Numbered from the stretch's first letter, positions 35,564-45,279 are shown. The stretch: DNA of 47,848 nucleotides from an uncultured Flavobacteriaceae bacterium (GCA_913062575.1 CAJXVT010000015.1:1-47848); one strand, 5' to 3'. Notes: generated from the sequence alone by a model not told the origin. Translations and numbers: made by a program.

Positions 35564-36877
35564 TTGTTAGCAAAGTTTAAGCAACATATCAATACAAGTT
35601 TCTCATTTTTAGAAAACAAAAAACTCTTAATTGCCATTTCTGGCGGACTGGATAGTGTGGTATTGACACATCTTTTAAACCAATTAATGTTTACTATTTC
35701 TTTAGCCCATTGTAATTTTAAATTAAGAGGAAAAGAGAGCGATTCTGATGAAATCTCTGTCAAAAACTTAGGAGAAAAATTAAATCTACAAACTTTTACT
35801 GTTGGTTTTGACACAAATTATTATGCCAAAGAGAACAAGCTTTCTACACAGCTTGCCGCAAGAGAATTAAGATACAACTGGTTTAATGAGCTTATTGAAA
35901 CACATCAATTTGACTACGTGATAACTGCACATCATGCCGATGATAATTTAGAAACCTTTTTAATCAATTTAAGTCGTGGTACTGGATTAGAAGGATTAAC
36001 CGGAATCCCTGCAATCAATAACAATATTGTGAGGCCTTTATTACAATTTTCTAGAGAAGAAATTGAACAATTTGCAAAAGACAATGCTATTCAATGGAGA
36101 GAAGACGCTAGTAATGCATCAACCAAGTATATTCGGAATAAAATTAGACATCAAATTCTTCCTGTATTAAAAGAAATCAATCCTAACTTATTGGATTCTT
36201 TTAAAAAAACAACAGCACATTTAAAAGGAAGTCAGCAAATTGTTAATGATGCAATTGAATCCTTTAAAAAAAAAGCCATAACCCAATCTAAAAATGGGAT
36301 TATGGCCATCGATATTTCAAAATTTCAAGAAGTATCAAATCCAAAAGCCTACTTATTTGAAGTCTTACATGAGTATGGCTTTACAGAATGGAATGATGTT
36401 GTCAATTTATTAAATGCTCAAACGGGCAAACAAGTTGTATCTAAAACACATAGACTATTAAAAGATCGAGGTTTTCTTTTAGTGTCTGAAATTAAGCCTA
36501 AACAAGAAACCATAGAGTATTTAATACTTGAAAATACTTCTACAATAAAATCTCCTATTCAATTAACATTTGAAACTGTAGAAGAAATAACTTCTACAGA
36601 TACACAACTCGCTTTCTTTGATCTTGAGAAAATCACATTCCCGTTGATCTTAAGAAAATGGAAATCAGGTGATTACTTTCATCCATCAGGAATGAAAGGG
36701 AAAAAGAAAATCAGCAAGTTTTTTAAGGACGAAAAATACTCTTTAATAGCTAAAGAAAACACCTGGTTATTGTGTTCTAAAAATACTATTATTTGGGTTG
36801 TTGGTAAACGAGCAGATCAACGCTTCTTAGCAACAACCATTTCTAAAAAGATTCTTAAAACCCACTTAACCCACTAG
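35564..36877 (+). CDS. tilS: tRNA(Ile)-lysidine synthase
   Basis: 437 residues from TTG 35564 (MLAKFKQHINTSFSFL). It modifies C34 of the CAU-anticodon tRNA-Ile to lysidine so that AUA is read as Ile, and is essential in bacteria. The PP-loop is ISGGLDSVVLTHLL (SGGxDS, around 31-44), followed by AHCNFKLRGKESDSDE, ITAHHADDNLETFLINLSRG and NKIRHQILPVLKEINP. The C-terminal substrate-binding region includes RKWKSGDYFHPSGMKGKKK. I chose the TTG because it lies just after the promoter box and gives the usual TilS N-terminus; no ATG is available there. It stands between two TlpA-like paralogues, which is unrelated to its job. Confidence 0.93.
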   Translation: MLAKFKQHINTSFSFLENKKLLIAISGGLDSVVLTHLLNQLMFTISLAHCNFKLRGKESDSDEISVKNLGEKLNLQTFTVGFDTNYYAKENKLSTQLAARELRYNWFNELIETHQFDYVITAHHADDNLETFLINLSRGTGLEGLTGIPAINNNIVRPLLQFSREEIEQFAKDNAIQWREDASNASTKYIRNKIRHQILPVLKEINPNLLDSFKKTTAHLKGSQQIVNDAIESFKKKAITQSKNGIMAIDISKFQEVSNPKAYLFEVLHEYGFTEWNDVVNLLNAQTGKQVVSKTHRLLKDRGFLLVSEIKPKQETIEYLILENTSTIKSPIQLTFETVEEITSTDTQLAFFDLEKITFPLILRKWKSGDYFHPSGMKGKKKISKFFKDEKYSLIAKENTWLLCSKNTIIWVVGKRADQRFLATTISKKILKTHLTH

Positions 36878-37020
36878 TTTTATGGGGTTTATTAGATTTA
36901 CTACAAATCTATAAACTTTGTTAATTTTTGGATCAATTTGCATCATTTCATCCAAAAAAACACATGCAGTATGAATGGATTTTGTATTTTTAGCAATCAA
37001 AATCTCAAACAACCTACATT

Positions 37021-38397
37021 ATGAAAAAATTATGGATTTTAGTTGCGGGTATCGCAATCGTTTCATGTAAAAATGAAGCGCCAATTGATTATGCAATTAT
37101 TACTGGAAATGTTGCAAATACAGATGCTAAAGAAATTACTTTATACGGAACATCTGACAGGTCTTTTAAAAAGCATACAATTGCTATTCAAGAAAACGGA
37201 TCATTTGTTGACACTGTAAAAGTTGCTGGAGATTTCATGCTTTATGGAGCAAAAAATGCTATTCCTTTACATTTAGAATTAGGAAATGCAATCACAATAA
37301 ATTTTGATGCTAAAGATTACCCAAAAACAATAACATTAACAGGTAATGGTTCTGAAATCAGTTCTTATTTAGTTGCTAAAAACCTTAAAGAAAGAGAATT
37401 AACAGGGAAAGGTACAGCTGTTTACAAACAAGAAGAAGCTGACTATAAAAAAACTTTTTCTAGTATTAAAACGGCACAAAATGAAATACTAGACGCTGCA
37501 ACAGGAATTAGCGAAGATTTTAAAACCAAAGAAAAAAGAAATATTCATTATACATATTTAGGAAAACTTAACATGTATAAATCATATCATTCTTACTATG
37601 CAAAAAAGCCAGATTTTGAACCATCAACAGAGTTTCTAAGCGAATTAAATGATGTAGATTATACCAATGCTGAAGATTTTAAATCTTCTCCGTCATATAA
37701 ATCATTAGTAACTGGTCACTATAATAAGAAAGCAGCTGATATAGCAAAAGCAGATGATAGTGATAGAACGCTTGCTATGTTAAAAGTTTGTTCTTCTGTA
37801 GAAAATCAAGATATCAAAAACACCTTAGCTTACGATGCTATTCAATACCCAATGACTCGTGCTGATAATTTAGAAGAACTTTATACTGCATTCAAATCTG
37901 TTTCTACAGATGAAAAAAACAATACTGAAATTGAAAAAAGTTATATTAAATTAAAAGAATTAGTAAAAGGAAAACCTTCTCCAAAGTTTACTAATTATGA
38001 AAATAATGCAGGAGGAACGACTTCTTTAGATGATTTAAAAGGTAAATATGTTTATATTGATGTTTGGGCTACTTGGTGTGGACCTTGTAAAGCAGAAATT
38101 CCATTTTTAAAGAAAGTTGAAAAGCAATACCACGGTAAGGACATTCATTTTTTAAGTGTGTCTATTGATGACCCAAAAGATCATCAAAAATGGAAAGACA
38201 TGATCATAGAGAAAGAGTTAGGTGGTATACAATTATTTGCTGATAATGTTTGGGAATCTAAATTTGTAACTGATTATATGGTAAAAGGAATTCCTAAATT
38301 TATCTTATTAGATCCACAAGGAAATATTGTTACTGCAAATGCTCCAAGACCATCTGATGATAAATTAGTTGCGTTATTTAAAGAATTAAAAATATAA
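37021..38397 (+). CDS. TlpA-like thioredoxin lipoprotein, copy 2
   Basis: 458 residues, paralogous to the gene at 34079: lipobox AIVSC (Cys16), an N-terminal beta domain (ITGNVANTDAKEITLYGTSD), a helical middle and a C-terminal TlpA domain YVYIDVWATWCGPCKAEIPF (WCGPC around residue 352) with KGIPKFILLDPQGN. The C-terminal ~150 residues are much more alike between the two copies than the middle, which suggests the same redox chemistry but different partners. It lies upstream of dsbD, whose product normally supplies reducing power to such periplasmic thioredoxins. A terminator hairpin stands between this gene and dsbD. Confidence 0.88.
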   Translation: MKKLWILVAGIAIVSCKNEAPIDYAIITGNVANTDAKEITLYGTSDRSFKKHTIAIQENGSFVDTVKVAGDFMLYGAKNAIPLHLELGNAITINFDAKDYPKTITLTGNGSEISSYLVAKNLKERELTGKGTAVYKQEEADYKKTFSSIKTAQNEILDAATGISEDFKTKEKRNIHYTYLGKLNMYKSYHSYYAKKPDFEPSTEFLSELNDVDYTNAEDFKSSPSYKSLVTGHYNKKAADIAKADDSDRTLAMLKVCSSVENQDIKNTLAYDAIQYPMTRADNLEELYTAFKSVSTDEKNNTEIEKSYIKLKELVKGKPSPKFTNYENNAGGTTSLDDLKGKYVYIDVWATWCGPCKAEIPFLKKVEKQYHGKDIHFLSVSIDDPKDHQKWKDMIIEKELGGIQLFADNVWESKFVTDYMVKGIPKFILLDPQGNIVTANAPRPSDDKLVALFKELKI

Positions 38398-38419
38398 TTA
38401 ATTTCAGAAATTACATATA

Positions 38420-38450
38420 AAAAAACCTCCATACACCTTGGAGGTTTTTT
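38420..38450 (+). terminator. Terminator or attenuator directly in front of dsbD
   Basis: A 12-bp perfect stem AAAAAACCTCCA/TGGAGGTTTTTT (38420-38431 with 38439-38450), a 7-base loop and a run of six T. Only 15 bases separate it from the dsbD ATG, too few for a full promoter downstream of the hairpin. Confidence 0.85.
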
Positions 38451-38465
38451 ACTACAATAACATCT

Positions 38466-40430
38466 ATGAAAAAATTAGTTTTACTACTCGTATTTATTTT
38501 AGGGTTTTCATCAACCATAAATGCTCAAGATAATCCAGTAAACTGGACAACTTCTGTAAAAAAAATTAGCGATACAGAATACGATTTAATTTTCAGTACT
38601 GATATAGAAATGGGATGGCATGTCTATTCTCAATATTCTGATAAAGATGGTGCTTTAGCAATCATTATTAGCAAGACCAACAAAGATGCTAAGTTTAAAC
38701 TAGCAGGTAAAGCTGTTGAAAGTGATACCATTAAAAAATACAATCCTGTTTTTGAAGTTGTAGAAACTTATTTTGATGATTATGCAGAATTAAAACAACG
38801 CATTGTTTTAGAAGACCCAAACATTACTGAAATTTCATTGCATTTATTTGGTCAGGTTTGTAAAACAGTTTGTATCCAATTTGATGATAATTACACATTT
38901 ACACTAAAAGGAAAAGCTACTAAAAAAGCGGTATTGTCTGTTGATGAAAAAAGTAAAACTTTAACCAAAAAATTAAAATTAGATTTAAAAAACACGGAGT
39001 TATTAAAAAGCTCTACTGATGGATCTAGTGAAGGTGGTGGGAGCTTATTTAGTATTTTCTTCTTAGGGTTTGTTGGAGGCTTACTGGCCTTATTAACACC
39101 ATGTGTGTTCCCTATGATCCCATTAACGGTTTCATTTTTTACGAAGCAGTCTCAAACTAAAAGAAAAGGAGTATCTAATGCTATTTTATATGGATTCTTT
39201 ATCGTTTTTATTTATATCTTATTAAGTCTTCCTTTTCACTTTTTAGATAGTTTAGACCCAGAAATATTAAACACGATATCTACCAATGTTTGGTTGAATA
39301 TTTTCTTCTTTGTGATCTTAGTTTTCTTTGCAGGATCTTTCTTTGGATACTACGAAATCACCTTACCAAGTTCTTGGGGAAATAAAATGGATACTGCCTC
39401 AGGAACAGGAGGAATTATCGGAATTTTCTTTATGGCGTTAACATTGGCGATAGTTTCATTTTCATGTACTGGACCAATTTTAGGTTCTTTATTAGCAGGC
39501 TCTTTAACCTCTGATGGAGGAGCTATACAATTAACAGCTGGAATGACTGGTTTTGGATTAGCTTTAGCATTGCCGTTTGCATTGTTTGCACTATTCCCAA
39601 GTTGGTTAAATTCGTTACCAAAATCTGGTGGATGGCTAAACACTACAAAAGTAGTTTTAGGATTTTTAGAATTAGCACTCGCATTTAAATTCTTATCTAA
39701 TGCAGATTTAGTGGAGCATTGGGGACTTTTAAAAAGAGAAATATTTATAGGTTTATGGATTGTTATTTTTGCAGGATTGGCATTGTATTTATTTGCTAAA
39801 ATCAAATTCCCGCATGATTCTCCTATTAAAAAATTAGGCTTTTCAAGAATATCCTTTGGAGTCTTAGTCGTTGCGTTTACTATATATTTAATTCCTGGCG
39901 TGATGAAAACTCCAGCTTGGAATTTAAACTTACTAAGTGGTTTTCCTCCACCTCAATTTTATAGCATTTATGAGACAGAGACAGATTGTCCTTTAGGCAT
40001 CAATTGTTTCAAAGATTTTGATGAAGGGTTGGCATATGCCAAAGCAAACAACAAACCTATTTTATTAGATTTTACAGGTTGGGCTTGTGTAAACTGTAGA
40101 AAAATGGAAGAAACTGTTTGGGTAGAAAATGATATTTTCACAATGATTAACGAGGAATATGTCTTGATCTCATTGTATGTAGATGACCGAAAAGAGCTCC
40201 CAGAAGAACTACAATTCGATTTTATAAAAAGCAATGGAAAGCTAAAAAAGATTGAAACTGTTGGTAATAAATGGGCAACATTTCAAGCCATCAACTTTAA
40301 AACAGCTTCTCAACCATATTATGTATTGATGAGTCCAGATTTAGAAATTCTACATAGAGCAGAGCAATATACAGATAGAGATACGTATTATACTTGGTTA
40401 AAAGAAGGCTTAGAGAAATTTAAAGAGTAA
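38466..40430 (+). CDS. dsbD: Thiol:disulphide interchange protein DsbD
   Basis: 654 residues. After a signal peptide (MKKLVLLLVFILGFSSTINA), an N-terminal DsbD-alpha domain carries the Cys pair in FGQVCKTVCIQF (around 137-141). The central eight-helix membrane domain has the two redox Cys in LTPCVFPMIPLTVSFF and SFSCTGPILGSLLAG. The C-terminal thioredoxin domain has GWACVNCRKMEE (CxxC around residue 540). It moves electrons from cytoplasmic thioredoxin to periplasmic thioredoxin-like proteins. The two TlpA-like lipoproteins just upstream are its likely acceptors. It is preceded by a terminator only 15 bases from its start codon. Confidence 0.94.
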   Translation: MKKLVLLLVFILGFSSTINAQDNPVNWTTSVKKISDTEYDLIFSTDIEMGWHVYSQYSDKDGALAIIISKTNKDAKFKLAGKAVESDTIKKYNPVFEVVETYFDDYAELKQRIVLEDPNITEISLHLFGQVCKTVCIQFDDNYTFTLKGKATKKAVLSVDEKSKTLTKKLKLDLKNTELLKSSTDGSSEGGGSLFSIFFLGFVGGLLALLTPCVFPMIPLTVSFFTKQSQTKRKGVSNAILYGFFIVFIYILLSLPFHFLDSLDPEILNTISTNVWLNIFFFVILVFFAGSFFGYYEITLPSSWGNKMDTASGTGGIIGIFFMALTLAIVSFSCTGPILGSLLAGSLTSDGGAIQLTAGMTGFGLALALPFALFALFPSWLNSLPKSGGWLNTTKVVLGFLELALAFKFLSNADLVEHWGLLKREIFIGLWIVIFAGLALYLFAKIKFPHDSPIKKLGFSRISFGVLVVAFTIYLIPGVMKTPAWNLNLLSGFPPPQFYSIYETETDCPLGINCFKDFDEGLAYAKANNKPILLDFTGWACVNCRKMEETVWVENDIFTMINEEYVLISLYVDDRKELPEELQFDFIKSNGKLKKIETVGNKWATFQAINFKTASQPYYVLMSPDLEILHRAEQYTDRDTYYTWLKEGLEKFKE

Positions 40431-40506
40431 TTATTCTTTTTAAAAACAAATAGAACTAAAAACGATTCAGATAAATTGGCTACTTTTATAAAAAAAGTAA
40501 CCAATC

Positions 40507-41997
40507 ATGAAAACCAAATCTGTATCGTTTTTAGTTTTTTTATGCTTCACAATTAGCCTATCAGCACAAAAAAGAACCATTTCAACTGACACTACTGTTG
40601 TAACAAAGCACACAACAACTATCAACGGAAAAAAAATCAATTACACTGCCTTTACTGGAACTCAACCTCTTTGGGACAAAGAAGGTGATCCAAAAGCGAC
40701 TTTATTTTACACCTATTATAAAAGAACCAATAATGTAAATACTGCTAGCAGACCTTTACTGATTTCTTTTAATGGAGGACCAGGTTCTGCTTCTGTTTGG
40801 ATGCATTTAGCATATACTGGGCCAAATGTTTTAAATATTGATGATGAAGGATTCCCTGTACAACCTTACGGATATCATTCTAATCCATATTCAGTTTTAG
40901 ATGTAGCTGACATTGTATTTGTAAATCCGGTAAACACTGGTTATTCTAGAACCGTTAAACGAGAGGGTAAAAAAGTAAACCGTGCTGATTTCTTTGGTGT
41001 TAATGCGGATGTAAAATACTTAGCCGAATGGGTAAATACTTTTGTAACTAGAAACAAACGTTGGTCATCCCCTAAATATTTAATTGGAGAAAGTTATGGC
41101 GGAACAAGAGTTTCTGGTTTAGCAAATGCTTTACAGAGCAATCAATGGATGTATTTAAATGGAGTTATTTTAGTTTCACCAGCAGATTACGGTGCTAGAA
41201 ATTCTGATAACGCTGTGGCATCATCAATTGATTTCCCTTATTTCACTGCTGCTGCTTGGTATCATAAAAGACTATCTCCAGCTCTACAAAATAAAGATTT
41301 ACTAGAAATACTACCTGAGTCAGAAGACTTTGCAATCAATTCTTTAATGCCTGCATTAGCCAAGGGTGGTTTTATCAGTGCAACTGAAAAAAATCAAATT
41401 GCAGAAAAAATGACCTATTATACTGGGCTTTCTAAAAAGGTGATTTTACAACACAACTTAGAAGTTCCGAATAGCTTTTTCTGGAAAGAACTATTAAGAA
41501 ACACTTCTGGAAAAACAATTGGAAGGTTGGATTCAAGATATATGGGAATAGATAAAAAATTAGCTGGTAGTTCTCCTGATTATAATTCGGAGTTAACTTC
41601 TTGGTTGCATTCATTTACACCTGCGATCAATCATTATATCCAAGAACATTTAAACTTTAAAACAGATGTTAAATACAATATGTTTGGACCTGTACATCCT
41701 TGGGATTGGAGAAACAACAACACCAGAGAAGAATTGCGCAAAGCGGTAGCTCAAAACCCCTATTTAAACTTGCTTTTCCAAGCGGGATATTACGATGGAG
41801 CAACTACATATTTCAATACAAAATACTCGATGTGGCAAGTAGACCCAAGTGGAAAGCTAAAAGACAGAATGTTTTTTAAAGGCTATAGAAGCGGACATAT
41901 GATGTATTTGCGTAAGGCAGATTTAAAAACTGCTAATGATGATATTAGAAACTTTATCAAAGCAAGTGCTTCAAAAGGGAAACCTGCAAAATATTAA
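40507..41997 (+). CDS. Serine carboxypeptidase, peptidase family S10
   Basis: 496 residues, exported (MKTKSVSFLVFLCFTISLSA). S10 hallmarks are the oxyanion stretch SFNGGPGSASVWMHLAYTGP (~95-114), the nucleophile in YLIGESYGGTRVSGLANAL (Ser around 197), the acid in AGYYDGATTYF (~425) and the His in GYRSGHMMYLRK near the C-terminus. It should trim C-terminal residues from peptides in the periplasm or outside the cell. A TACTTTTA box about 20 bases before the ATG suggests its own promoter, and it ends in a bidirectional terminator shared with the convergent barrel gene. Confidence 0.9.
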   Translation: MKTKSVSFLVFLCFTISLSAQKRTISTDTTVVTKHTTTINGKKINYTAFTGTQPLWDKEGDPKATLFYTYYKRTNNVNTASRPLLISFNGGPGSASVWMHLAYTGPNVLNIDDEGFPVQPYGYHSNPYSVLDVADIVFVNPVNTGYSRTVKREGKKVNRADFFGVNADVKYLAEWVNTFVTRNKRWSSPKYLIGESYGGTRVSGLANALQSNQWMYLNGVILVSPADYGARNSDNAVASSIDFPYFTAAAWYHKRLSPALQNKDLLEILPESEDFAINSLMPALAKGGFISATEKNQIAEKMTYYTGLSKKVILQHNLEVPNSFFWKELLRNTSGKTIGRLDSRYMGIDKKLAGSSPDYNSELTSWLHSFTPAINHYIQEHLNFKTDVKYNMFGPVHPWDWRNNNTREELRKAVAQNPYLNLLFQAGYYDGATTYFNTKYSMWQVDPSGKLKDRMFFKGYRSGHMMYLRKADLKTANDDIRNFIKASASKGKPAKY

Positions 41998-42009
41998 CCA
42001 GATTATTTC

Positions 42010-42048
42010 AACATAAAAAAGCCTGCAATTTGCAGGCTTTTTTATGTT
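42010..42048. terminator. Bidirectional rho-independent terminator
   Basis: An 18-bp perfect stem (42010-42027 with 42031-42048) containing the GCCTGCA/TGCAGGC core, with A and T runs on the two sides and a 3-base loop. It serves both the S10 peptidase (+) and the outer-membrane barrel gene (-), whose stops are 70 bases apart. Confidence 0.88.
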
Positions 42049-42067
42049 ATTGAAAATAAATAGACTA

Positions 42068-44809
42068 TTAATGTCTCATCATTCTTCTTCTTCCTCCTCT
42101 ATTAGATTTAGGCCCTTTGTTTCCGTTTAAAGTATATGTTAAACTCACCATATAATAAGTTCCTAACACATCTTTAGTAGTTTCTTCGAAATAGTTATCT
42201 GTACTAGATCTAGAGAACCCTACATTCTTATTTAAAATATCTAATGCAGTTAACTTCAAGCTTAATGCTTTAGATTTTAAGAAGTTGTAAGAAACTGAAG
42301 CATTCCAAATTGGCACAGATTGATCAGTACCAAAATTACTATCAGTATAAATATCATATTTGAACTGTGAATTTAAATTAAATGATTTTGTAATATTCCA
42401 ATCTGACTTTATAAAGTATGATTGTTGTAAATAATCTCTATCTGTTGCTGTTCCTGAATATGAAGTTATATTTTTACTGAAATTCGCTCCAATAGCCATA
42501 TCTAACTTATCTTTTTTATTATTTTCGAAAGACATTTTTAGGCTAGTATTCTTAGAATCTGTTTTGTTGTTAACTCCATTAATAACAGATTGATAATCAC
42601 TTGTAGAAACATTTAATCCTAAATTATATCTGATCCCTAATTTTTTTAATCTTTTCCCCAAATTAATGTTTGCACTAAAGCTTTCTCTATTCCCTAAATT
42701 CACATAAGTACTTGTTCTTACTCTTGTTGAAATATCAGTACTTTCAGAATTTACAATTGCATTATTTGTATTGTTATAACTAATATGTGTAAAGAAGCTA
42801 AAACCTGTTACAAAGTTATAATTCCCATACATTCCGAAAAATGAGTGTCTTTTTTCTGGAGTTAAGCCTTGATTTCCTTGTCTGATGTATAACGGGTTGA
42901 AGTTATTAACGACAGGAGAAACCTTGTTTAAACTTGGTAAGTCTAACGATTTTCTATATCTAACAAAAAACCAGCTCCCTTTTTTAGGACGATATCTAAA
43001 TCGAACCATTGGGTTTACAGTCGAATACTTTTTATTAAACTCTGAAACATTAACCAATCCAAAATTTTGTGTTTTTTCCTGAAATGTGGTTCCAATTGTT
43101 AATGATGTTTTTTGATTATTATATTTATAATCAACAGAACCATAGGTTGTTTTTCTGTCTTCAAATAGATCAGCTTTAAAAGTAGATCCTGAATTATTAG
43201 ATCCATTTAATGTTTGTGTTTGATCTGTATATTGATCTTTATTATCACTACTCAATCCAACTCCAAATTCTACAAAATGCTTGTCATTTATTGGCTCTGT
43301 ATATTGGATTTCAAAATTAACATCACTCCCTTTATTATTTTGAGTTTGACTACCGGTAGACAACTCATCTATTAATAATGGGTCTGTATATGTTTTTGTA
43401 TTGTTGTTTCCACTAAAGCTTTCACTTTTATCAGAAGAAAAATCTAATTCTAATTCTAAACTACGCTTAGATTTTGCATTAAACCTTTTAATATAATCAA
43501 TATTCACAGAAGCACTATTACTTTTATTTTCGCTACTAGAAGTTCCTACATTTTCAACATCTAGTACATTATTGATGTCGTATCCTTCAAAAGAACTAAT
43601 ACTACTTCCTAAAGTATTACTTGAGCGCAATCTACCTCTAAGTGTAAATGTCTTTAATTTGTTTGATCTATCTATATAGCTAAAGTTTGCTTTATGAGAT
43701 TTTGTTTCACTATCACTATTACTGCTTCTTTCAGAGTATAAAGCATCTGTTCCAATAAATTCTGTTCTCTTGCTTAATACATTTCCAGATTCTCTATTTG
43801 AATAATTGTAAAAGTAATCTACATTTAAATTTGTTTTCTTTTTTATTTCGTACCCTAAATTAAAGCCTCCAATTCCAGTAGTAAGAAATCCAGAAGAGCT
43901 TCCTCCTCCTCCTCCACGAGAAATACTAAATCCACCACTACCACCTCCAAAAGACATGATTTGTGAAATATCAGAACCAGAGCTATTTACGTTGTTATAT
44001 CTTCCAATAACAGAAGCTTGAATTTTAGGAGTAAAACGGTTGTAACTTACACTTGTTAAATAACGACTGTCTGAACCACCACCAGCTTGAAACTTACCAA
44101 AGTCACTTACCTTTCGATCATCTTTCAACACTAAGTTAATTATTTTAGCTCTATCAGAATCATTTACGCCTGTTACTCTAGCTTTATCACTTTTCTCATC
44201 AATAATTTCTACTTTTTTAATTGCATCTGCAGATAAATTCTTCATCGCAACAGATGGATCACCACCAAAAAATTCTTTCCCGTCTACATATACCTTAGAA
44301 ACATCTTCTCCTTGAGCTTTTACTTTTCCGTCTGCATCAACTTCTAACCCTGGTAATTTCTTTAATAAATCTTCTACAGTATCGTCTACCCTAACTTTAA
44401 ATGCTTTTGTATTAAAAGCCATGGTATCTTTCTTTATAGTAATTGGAATAACTGCAGTGATATTAATCTCATCTAACATATTGTCTTTTTCCTTCAAGGT
44501 AATTGTCCCAAAACTTAAAGACTTTCCTGCAAAATCTAATTGTTTTTGATATACAGAATATCCAATTAAATTGATTTGAAAAATTCTTTTCCCGGTAGAA
44601 ATATCTATTACTTTAAAGTTTCCTTTAATATCTGTAGTTGCATAACTTACTAAAGTAGAATCTACTGCATTTAGAACCGCGATAGATGCAAATTCTAGGG
44701 GCTGCTTCTCTTCATCGACTACTTTACCCGTAATTTGTTGTGCAAAAGTGCTTGTAGAAATTACTAGTAAAGCGATTAATAGTAATTTGTTTTTAATTGA
44801 CTGAATCAT
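42068..44809 (-). CDS. Outer-membrane beta-barrel receptor-like protein (OMP_b-brl_3)
   Basis: 913 residues. A signal peptide (to ~23, STFAQ), a CarboxypepD_reg-like domain (GKVVDEEKQPLEFASIAVLN, ~27-105), a short plug-like region (VEDLLKKLPGLEVDADGKVK, VSKVYVDGKEFFGGDPSVAM, KVEIIDEKSDKARVTGVND) and a large barrel of the OMP_b-brl_3 type. It resembles TonB-dependent receptors without a SusD partner, and its substrate is unknown. The barrel holds a Gly/Ser-rich stretch (GGGSGGFSISRGGGGGSSSG), and the C-terminus is a short Arg-rich tail (RGGRRRMMRH) instead of the common terminal Phe. A TACTTTTG box on the minus strand lies ~175 bases upstream, so the message has a long leader. Confidence 0.88.
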   Translation of the reverse strand: MIQSIKNKLLLIALLVISTSTFAQQITGKVVDEEKQPLEFASIAVLNAVDSTLVSYATTDIKGNFKVIDISTGKRIFQINLIGYSVYQKQLDFAGKSLSFGTITLKEKDNMLDEINITAVIPITIKKDTMAFNTKAFKVRVDDTVEDLLKKLPGLEVDADGKVKAQGEDVSKVYVDGKEFFGGDPSVAMKNLSADAIKKVEIIDEKSDKARVTGVNDSDRAKIINLVLKDDRKVSDFGKFQAGGGSDSRYLTSVSYNRFTPKIQASVIGRYNNVNSSGSDISQIMSFGGGSGGFSISRGGGGGSSSGFLTTGIGGFNLGYEIKKKTNLNVDYFYNYSNRESGNVLSKRTEFIGTDALYSERSSNSDSETKSHKANFSYIDRSNKLKTFTLRGRLRSSNTLGSSISSFEGYDINNVLDVENVGTSSSENKSNSASVNIDYIKRFNAKSKRSLELELDFSSDKSESFSGNNNTKTYTDPLLIDELSTGSQTQNNKGSDVNFEIQYTEPINDKHFVEFGVGLSSDNKDQYTDQTQTLNGSNNSGSTFKADLFEDRKTTYGSVDYKYNNQKTSLTIGTTFQEKTQNFGLVNVSEFNKKYSTVNPMVRFRYRPKKGSWFFVRYRKSLDLPSLNKVSPVVNNFNPLYIRQGNQGLTPEKRHSFFGMYGNYNFVTGFSFFTHISYNNTNNAIVNSESTDISTRVRTSTYVNLGNRESFSANINLGKRLKKLGIRYNLGLNVSTSDYQSVINGVNNKTDSKNTSLKMSFENNKKDKLDMAIGANFSKNITSYSGTATDRDYLQQSYFIKSDWNITKSFNLNSQFKYDIYTDSNFGTDQSVPIWNASVSYNFLKSKALSLKLTALDILNKNVGFSRSSTDNYFEETTKDVLGTYYMVSLTYTLNGNKGPKSNRGGRRRMMRH

Positions 44810-44981
44810 TCTTTTTTTGTTGATTTTGATTGTTTGTTTTACAAGCTATTTCCCAATAGCTTCAGCTATGACTAAATAGAGAAGCAAAGGTTTAACTGCA
44901 ATTTTTGTTTTTATCTCTTTTTAAGATTTCTTTAACAGTACTACTACTAGAGCAAGTGCTAATAACCTGATAATAAAGCCC

Positions 44982-44989
44982 CAAAAGTA
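44982..44989 (-). promoter_or_regulatory. Bacteroidota -7 box for the outer-membrane barrel gene
   Basis: On the minus strand this reads TACTTTTG, an exact TAnnTTTG match. It predicts a leader of about 165 bases before the ATG at 44809. Confidence 0.5.
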
Positions 44990-45186
44990 AGTGACCATTC
45001 TTTAACGATTAGCATATTTAACACTATTTAACATAGCATTAATAGTGTTCAACTCGTGTTTGCTCTGCACACACTTAAAACAAAATTCTTCTTCCTAATT
45101 TAAAGACTATTGTTCATTCAATAAATAAAAAAACTTTCCATAATTATCAATTCTATTACAAAAACTACTAATTCGTATTAAATCAC

Positions 45187-45194
45187 TACATTTG
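45187..45194 (+). promoter_or_regulatory. Bacteroidota -7 box for mmsA
   Basis: TACATTTG, an exact TAnnTTTG match, lies 85 bases before the mmsA ATG and would give a leader of about 80 bases. Confidence 0.5.
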
Positions 45195-45279
45195 AAGGTA
45201 GTACGGTAAGAAATTATCATGAAAACTAATGATTCTTAACTGTATTCTTATTTTCTAATTCACACCTTAATTAAATTAA

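Larger units (their letters stand above)
44810..45279. other. 470-base intergenic region with divergent promoters
   Basis: No gene is seen here. It holds, from left to right: a leader hairpin of the minus-strand barrel gene, AAGCTATT/AATAGCTT (44843-44850 with 44855-44862); a minus-strand TACTTTTG box at 44982-44989; a 9-bp inverted repeat AACACTATT/AATAGTGTT (45020-45028 with 45041-45049) just upstream of that box, a possible operator; and a plus-strand TACATTTG box at 45187-45194 for mmsA. Confidence 0.55.

Noticed and set aside
40480..40504. Imperfect inverted repeat just before the S10 peptidase start
   Set aside because: It is mostly A and T runs around a TACTTTTA promoter box; symmetry at this composition is weak evidence.
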